The notes beneath the pieces are model-generated. The model was not told the DNA's origin. It searched no databases and was given only the letters and a program-made list of their open reading frames with translations. From contig JABSPC010000044.1 of NCBI GenBank assembly GCA_013215515.1, positions 1-19,015 on the forward strand: DNA of 19,015 nt, read 5' to 3'. Position numbers and translations under genes: made by a program. How positions within the stretch are numbered: the first letter of the stretch is position 1; each line of letters starts with the position of its first letter. This stretch comes from Crocinitomicaceae bacterium (GTDB lineage: Bacteria > Bacteroidota > Bacteroidia > Flavobacteriales_D > Crocinitomicaceae). Shown here in pieces: positions 15,275-19,015 of the stretch.

Positions 15275-17443
15275 ATGGTCGAGCTATTTACTTCTTGGGG
15301 AATCGGTGATCTGTTTAATCGTTTAATTACAACTTTCGATTGGCACATTAGAGACGACGGTACGGCTTTGAGTTTTAACAAACTTGATTTCTGGATATTC
15401 TTCTTAGCAGTGATGATTATGTTCTCATTTGTATCAAAGCAAAAGATTGTTCGCAGCATCTTTTTGACCGCTGTTAGCTTGTTCTTTTTCTATAAAACTT
15501 CAGGACTATACATGATCCTGCTGATCGTCAGCGTGGCTTTCAATTACTTTCTCGGCAAGAATATATACAACTCAAATAGTGATGCCGCCAAGAAGTGGAT
15601 CATCACTATTTCCGCAACATTCAACTTATTAATACTAGGATACTTTAAATACGCCTATTTTTTCACAGATTCATTCAATGAAGTATTTGGCACTCATAAC
15701 CATGTTGTGAATCATTTTGCCTTGCTAGGAAATCATTTTATCGAGTTTGGAAATGGCTTTTGGGGAACAGGGTCATTTGTAGAAAAGATCATGTTACCAG
15801 TAGGTGTATCCTTCTTTACCTTCCAAAACATTAGCTACGTAGTTGACATTTATAGAAAAGAAATTAAGCCGGTAAACAACTTCTTCCACTACTCCTTTTT
15901 CGTAACCTTCTTCCCGCAACTGGTCATGGGGCCAATCGTAAGGGCCAAAGATTTTATACCTCAAATTGAGAAACCCTATAAACTCACCAAAGATGACTTT
16001 AGTTGGTCAGTGATACAAATCGTAAAAGGTCTTGGCAAGAAAATGGTCTTGGCAGATTTTGTTGTGTTCTACTTTATTAATGAGATCGTATACAAATCGC
16101 AAGACTTCCCTGGCTGGGTGAGTGTACTCGCGATGTTCGCTTACTCGTTGCATATCTATGCCGATTTCTCAGGATATACAGATATCGCTACTGGACTTTC
16201 CAAACTTATGGGATTCCAGCTAAAGCCCAATTTCAACTCTCCATACAAGGCTAAAAACGTTGGTGATTTTTGGAGAAGATGGCACATGTCATTGGGCTCC
16301 TGGCTTAAAGATTATCTCTACATTCCATTGGGAGGAAACCGAACGGGTGGCTTAGGATCATACATCGCCATCCTATGTATTTTCACGTTTATTCTCTTCA
16401 TTACGCAATGGTGGGAATTGCTATGGGTGTATGCCGGCTTAACCGTTATTTACCTTCTTGGAGTTGCTCTGTTCAAGAATTTCAAACGATTCGTCCATCG
16501 AGATTTGAACCTTCTCATTACAATGGTTATTGGCGGTCTATGGCATGGAGCGAGCGAGAACTTTGTGATTTGGGGAATCATGAACGGAACTGCATTGGTG
16601 CTCTTCAAATATTGGAAGCAAATCAATTCTTTCTTCAGGGAAAAATCATCCATCTTGTACTTCATTAAGCCAGTTATATTCTACCTCATCTACATTGGAA
16701 TCTACAAAATGTGGCCTCATGCTTGGCACATCGCCATTGTCTATTTCTTGTATTTCTGGATGGCAATGAACACCATAGTATTCATAATGAGACTTTTGAT
16801 TAAGGCATTCAACTCTAAACTTGGCGAATACTATTCCTTTTGGACTGTCTTTTTTGCAACACTGGTTCTACTCACTGCGGGAGGTTTTTTATATTCAGAC
16901 AAGAATCTCGCTTACTTAGGTATCATTCCTATTGTTCTAGCAATTACGCTTTGGGCGTGCGTTATCTCTTGGACATTAATAACGCACTTCTACGGGGATA
17001 AAGAACAGTTTTACGGAAAAATGAAGACCCGATACATAGGTTTTTGGCAGATCTTTTTCACTTTCGGTTTCATCTCTTTAACCCGTATATGGTTCAAGCT
17101 CGATGATGCGAGATATGTAAAAATTAAAGGTTCAGATACACTCGAATTTACGACAGCAGAAGTTGAGGAAATGCCTTATACCATGTTGGATCAAATGTGG
17201 TTTAAATTTGACTTCCAATGGGACTATTTCGTGCGATTTATTGAACTCTATTACATTCCAATAATCGTCGTGGTAATTGGATTAATTATCCACTGGATTC
17301 CACGGATCGTAAAACAAAAAGGAGAAAACATCTTCATGAAATTGCCAATTTGGGTTCAAATGATTTGCGTTAGTATAATTGTAGTACTGATGTACCAAGC
17401 ATTGACAGCCGAACAGGTTCCGTTTGTTTATATGTTGTTCTAA
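15275..17443 (+). CDS. MBOAT family O-acyltransferase (AlgI/PatA/DltB-like)
   Basis: A 722-residue polytopic membrane protein. The order of motifs fits AlgI-like MBOATs: MLPVGVSFFTFQNISYVVDIYR, FFPQLVMGPIVRA, YADFSGYTDIATGLSKLMGF, NVGDFWRRWHMSLGSWLKD followed by YLYIPLGGNR (conserved His337), and IGGLWHGAS with the presumed catalytic His424 and FVIWGIMNG. Family members pass an acyl group, usually acetyl, across the inner membrane for O-acylation of polysaccharide, peptidoglycan or teichoic acid. Two things differ from short AlgI (about 500 residues): a hydrophobic stretch of about 46 residues (361-406) between the two histidine motifs, and a C-terminal extension of about 200 residues with further membrane helices and a charged extracytoplasmic loop. 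It starts 1 nt after the second SGNH gene and ends the cassette. Donor and polymer cannot be told from sequence. Confidence 0.92.
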   Translation: MVELFTSWGIGDLFNRLITTFDWHIRDDGTALSFNKLDFWIFFLAVMIMFSFVSKQKIVRSIFLTAVSLFFFYKTSGLYMILLIVSVAFNYFLGKNIYNSNSDAAKKWIITISATFNLLILGYFKYAYFFTDSFNEVFGTHNHVVNHFALLGNHFIEFGNGFWGTGSFVEKIMLPVGVSFFTFQNISYVVDIYRKEIKPVNNFFHYSFFVTFFPQLVMGPIVRAKDFIPQIEKPYKLTKDDFSWSVIQIVKGLGKKMVLADFVVFYFINEIVYKSQDFPGWVSVLAMFAYSLHIYADFSGYTDIATGLSKLMGFQLKPNFNSPYKAKNVGDFWRRWHMSLGSWLKDYLYIPLGGNRTGGLGSYIAILCIFTFILFITQWWELLWVYAGLTVIYLLGVALFKNFKRFVHRDLNLLITMVIGGLWHGASENFVIWGIMNGTALVLFKYWKQINSFFREKSSILYFIKPVIFYLIYIGIYKMWPHAWHIAIVYFLYFWMAMNTIVFIMRLLIKAFNSKLGEYYSFWTVFFATLVLLTAGGFLYSDKNLAYLGIIPIVLAITLWACVISWTLITHFYGDKEQFYGKMKTRYIGFWQIFFTFGFISLTRIWFKLDDARYVKIKGSDTLEFTTAEVEEMPYTMLDQMWFKFDFQWDYFVRFIELYYIPIIVVVIGLIIHWIPRIVKQKGENIFMKLPIWVQMICVSIIVVLMYQALTAEQVPFVYMLF

Positions 17444-17471
17444 GCATTTCGAGTTTCAAACTATTAGTATC

Positions 17472-17502
17472 TTGGTGGGGAAAACAAGCGTTACTAACTT
17501 CC
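17472..17502 (+). promoter_or_regulatory. Candidate promoter for the acylase lipoprotein gene
   Basis: TTG at 17472-17474, a 20-nt spacer and TAACTTCC at 17495-17502. The -33 and spacer equal those of the promoter at 2935-2965, but the -7 box departs from TAnnTTTG at two positions. The box ends only 5 nt before the ATG at 17508. No terminator stem was found between the MBOAT stop and this site. Confidence 0.35.
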
Positions 17503-17507
17503 CTATC

Positions 17508-19015
17508 ATGAATCGAATTTATCTAATTATAGTCCTACTAATTGCGAGTTGCTCCACAGAAAATAAGGAAAAAAAAATCGGCGAATTATTAACGGAAACA
17601 GAACGTTGGGAAAAGCACGCCTTAAATACGGAGATAATCCGTGATCAATTTGGAGTACCACATATTTACGGAAAAACCGATGCAGATGCCGTTTTTGGTT
17701 TGATGTATGCCCAATGCGAAGATGATTTCAATCGTATTGAACGCAATTATATATGGGCGATCGGAAGACTCGCCGAAGCCGATGGGGAAGAAGCACTATA
17801 CAGTGATCTTCGTGCAAAACTCTACATGACCCAAGAAGAAGCCATTGCAAACTATGAGAAAAGCCCAGAATGGCTAAAAAGCTTATGTGTTGCATTCGCT
17901 GATGGGATCAATTTTTATTTAAAAAAACACCCCGAAGTCAAGCCGAAATTAATTACTCACTTTGAGCCTTGGATGCCTATGTATTTTAGTGAAGGCTCCA
18001 TCGGCGGGGACATTGAACGTGTCTCAACTCAGAGAATTAAAGACTTTTATGCTCCCGAATCAAATCCACAACTTGCAGTTAATGATGGACTGATACGGCT
18101 TAGAGACGACGAACCGAGAGGCTCCAACGGTTTTGCGATTTCTGGTGAAAGAACAAAATCTGGAAATGCAATGCTGCTGATTAACCCGCATACCTCTTTC
18201 TTTTTTAGAGGAGAAGTGCATGTTGTAAGTCAGGAAGGATTGAATGCCTATGGTGCTGTTACCTGGGGCCAATTTTTCGTTTACCAAGGCTTCAATGAAA
18301 AGACAGGCTGGATGCACACCTCAACCGGGACTGACATTATAGATGAATTTGAAGAAACGATTATCGCTAAAGGCAATGGACGCAAGTACAAGTACGGAAG
18401 CGAAGAACGTGCATTAGATTCGACTGAAGTTACGCTTAAGTATTCGACGGATCAAGGAATTAAATCGAAAACGTTTATGACTTACAAAACCCATCACGGT
18501 CCTATAACGCATTCAAATGGAGACACATGGGTTGCAACGGCTTTAATGTGGGATCCAATAAAAGCCTTGGAGCAATCGTATTCCAGAACCAAAAATGCGA
18601 GGTACAAGGAGTTCAATAAAATTATGGACATTCGAACGAACTCTTCTAACAATACGGTTTATGCTGATGCAGAAGGAAACATAGCCTACTATCACGGTAA
18701 TTTCATTCCCAAAAGAGATACGCGGTTTGACTATACAAAACCCGTTGATGGAAGTAATCCAGATACAGATTGGAAGGGGCTTCATGAATTGAGTGAGAAT
18801 ATATTTGTGAAAAACCCAGGCACCGGCTGGATTCAAAATTGCAATTCAACTCCTTTTACCTGCGCTGGAAAGTACAGCCCTAAGAAGGAAGATTATCCGG
18901 CTTACATGAGCTCATTTACAGAAAATTTTAGAGGAATTCATGCCATTCCTTTATTGAACAAAGCGCGCAATTTAACATTGGACAAGTTGATCGAACTGGC
19001 TTACGACCCTTATTT
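17508..19015 (+). CDS. Penicillin acylase family (Ntn hydrolase) lipoprotein, 3' end outside the window
   Basis: An uninterrupted frame of 502 codons from ATG 17508 to the window edge. MNRIYLIIVLLIASCS is a lipoprotein signal with lipobox IASC and acylated Cys15. The alpha-chain region shows RDQFGVPHIYGKTDADAVFG and MYAQCEDDFNRIER, the usual penicillin-acylase pattern. RGSNGFAISGERTKSGNAML then LINPH marks the alpha/beta junction: precursor self-cleavage before Ser206 would expose it as the N-terminal nucleophile, with G205 in front. Later family-like segments include GQFFVYQGFNEKTGWMHTS, THHGPI and WIQNCNSTP. Substrate is unknown: beta-lactams, acyl-homoserine lactones and other N-acyl amides are all used in the family. 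Being membrane-tethered it would act on periplasmic or external amides. Family members are commonly 700-800 residues, so roughly a third should lie beyond 19015. Confidence 0.88.
   Translation, partial: MNRIYLIIVLLIASCSTENKEKKIGELLTETERWEKHALNTEIIRDQFGVPHIYGKTDADAVFGLMYAQCEDDFNRIERNYIWAIGRLAEADGEEALYSDLRAKLYMTQEEAIANYEKSPEWLKSLCVAFADGINFYLKKHPEVKPKLITHFEPWMPMYFSEGSIGGDIERVSTQRIKDFYAPESNPQLAVNDGLIRLRDDEPRGSNGFAISGERTKSGNAMLLINPHTSFFFRGEVHVVSQEGLNAYGAVTWGQFFVYQGFNEKTGWMHTSTGTDIIDEFEETIIAKGNGRKYKYGSEERALDSTEVTLKYSTDQGIKSKTFMTYKTHHGPITHSNGDTWVATALMWDPIKALEQSYSRTKNARYKEFNKIMDIRTNSSNNTVYADAEGNIAYYHGNFIPKRDTRFDYTKPVDGSNPDTDWKGLHELSENIFVKNPGTGWIQNCNSTPFTCAGKYSPKKEDYPAYMSSFTENFRGIHAIPLLNKARNLTLDKLIELAYDPY

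Noticed and set aside
15275..17443. MBOAT as DltB with a D-alanylation system
   Set aside because: No dltA, dltC or dltD-like gene is nearby, and D-alanyl teichoic acids are not expected in this phylum; an AlgI/PatA-like role fits the SGNH neighbours better.
18060..18836. Two minus-strand open frames within the acylase gene
   Set aside because: The plus-strand frame is continuous through this region and carries the acylase motifs; these are shadows.

Overview
The window looks like chromosomal DNA of a marine or free-living Bacteroidota, most likely order Flavobacteriales (Cryomorphaceae/Crocinitomicaceae-like). The reasons are: low GC by eye; signal peptides ending before AQ or SQ; an SLC lipoprotein with DUF4270; a glycogen-synthase-like protein divergent from panC; few Shine-Dalgarno sequences; and several matches to the Bacteroidota -7 promoter box TAnnTTTG. 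No rRNA, tRNA, CRISPR array, insertion sequence or phage gene was seen. The order is ordinary core-genome order plus one cell-surface modification cassette.

Left part (115-2895, minus strand): panC, panD, a YbhN-type membrane protein and rfaE2 form a tight run (pantothenate synthesis, then a membrane protein, then ADP-heptose precursor synthesis). Diverging from panC is a plus-strand operon (2990-7013). It holds a short glycogen-synthase-like protein without its C-terminal half, a DUF4270 lipoprotein and glmS (glucosamine-6-phosphate for UDP-GlcNAc).

Middle part (7137-12236): a small secreted protein precedes an alkyltransferase-like DNA-damage protein (active-site Cys replaced by Ala). A small lipoprotein on the minus strand converges on it. 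Next come an SDR-type epimerase/dehydratase, a secreted protein with six YD/RHS-like repeats convergent with it, and a large thioredoxin-domain/DUF255 (YyaL-type) protein. Two convergent pairs overlap by exactly four bases at their stop codons.

Right part (12457-17443): a three-gene cassette with 0 and 1 nt between genes. A membrane-anchored SGNH protein is followed by a secreted SGNH-like paralogue with GDS changed to GGS, then an MBOAT O-acyltransferase with an extra hydrophobic insert between its two signature motifs. By analogy with AlgI/AlgJ/AlgX and PatA/PatB this should move acyl groups across the inner membrane and place them on, or remove them from, an extracytoplasmic glycan. It is the best candidate for a less-described system here. 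A penicillin-acylase-family (Ntn hydrolase) lipoprotein starts at 17508 and runs off the window.

Four genes appear to use TTG or GTG starts, and three genes have a TAACTT-type box only 4-5 nt before ATG, which raises the possibility of leaderless transcripts. All functional calls come from motif recognition by eye; no database search was run.
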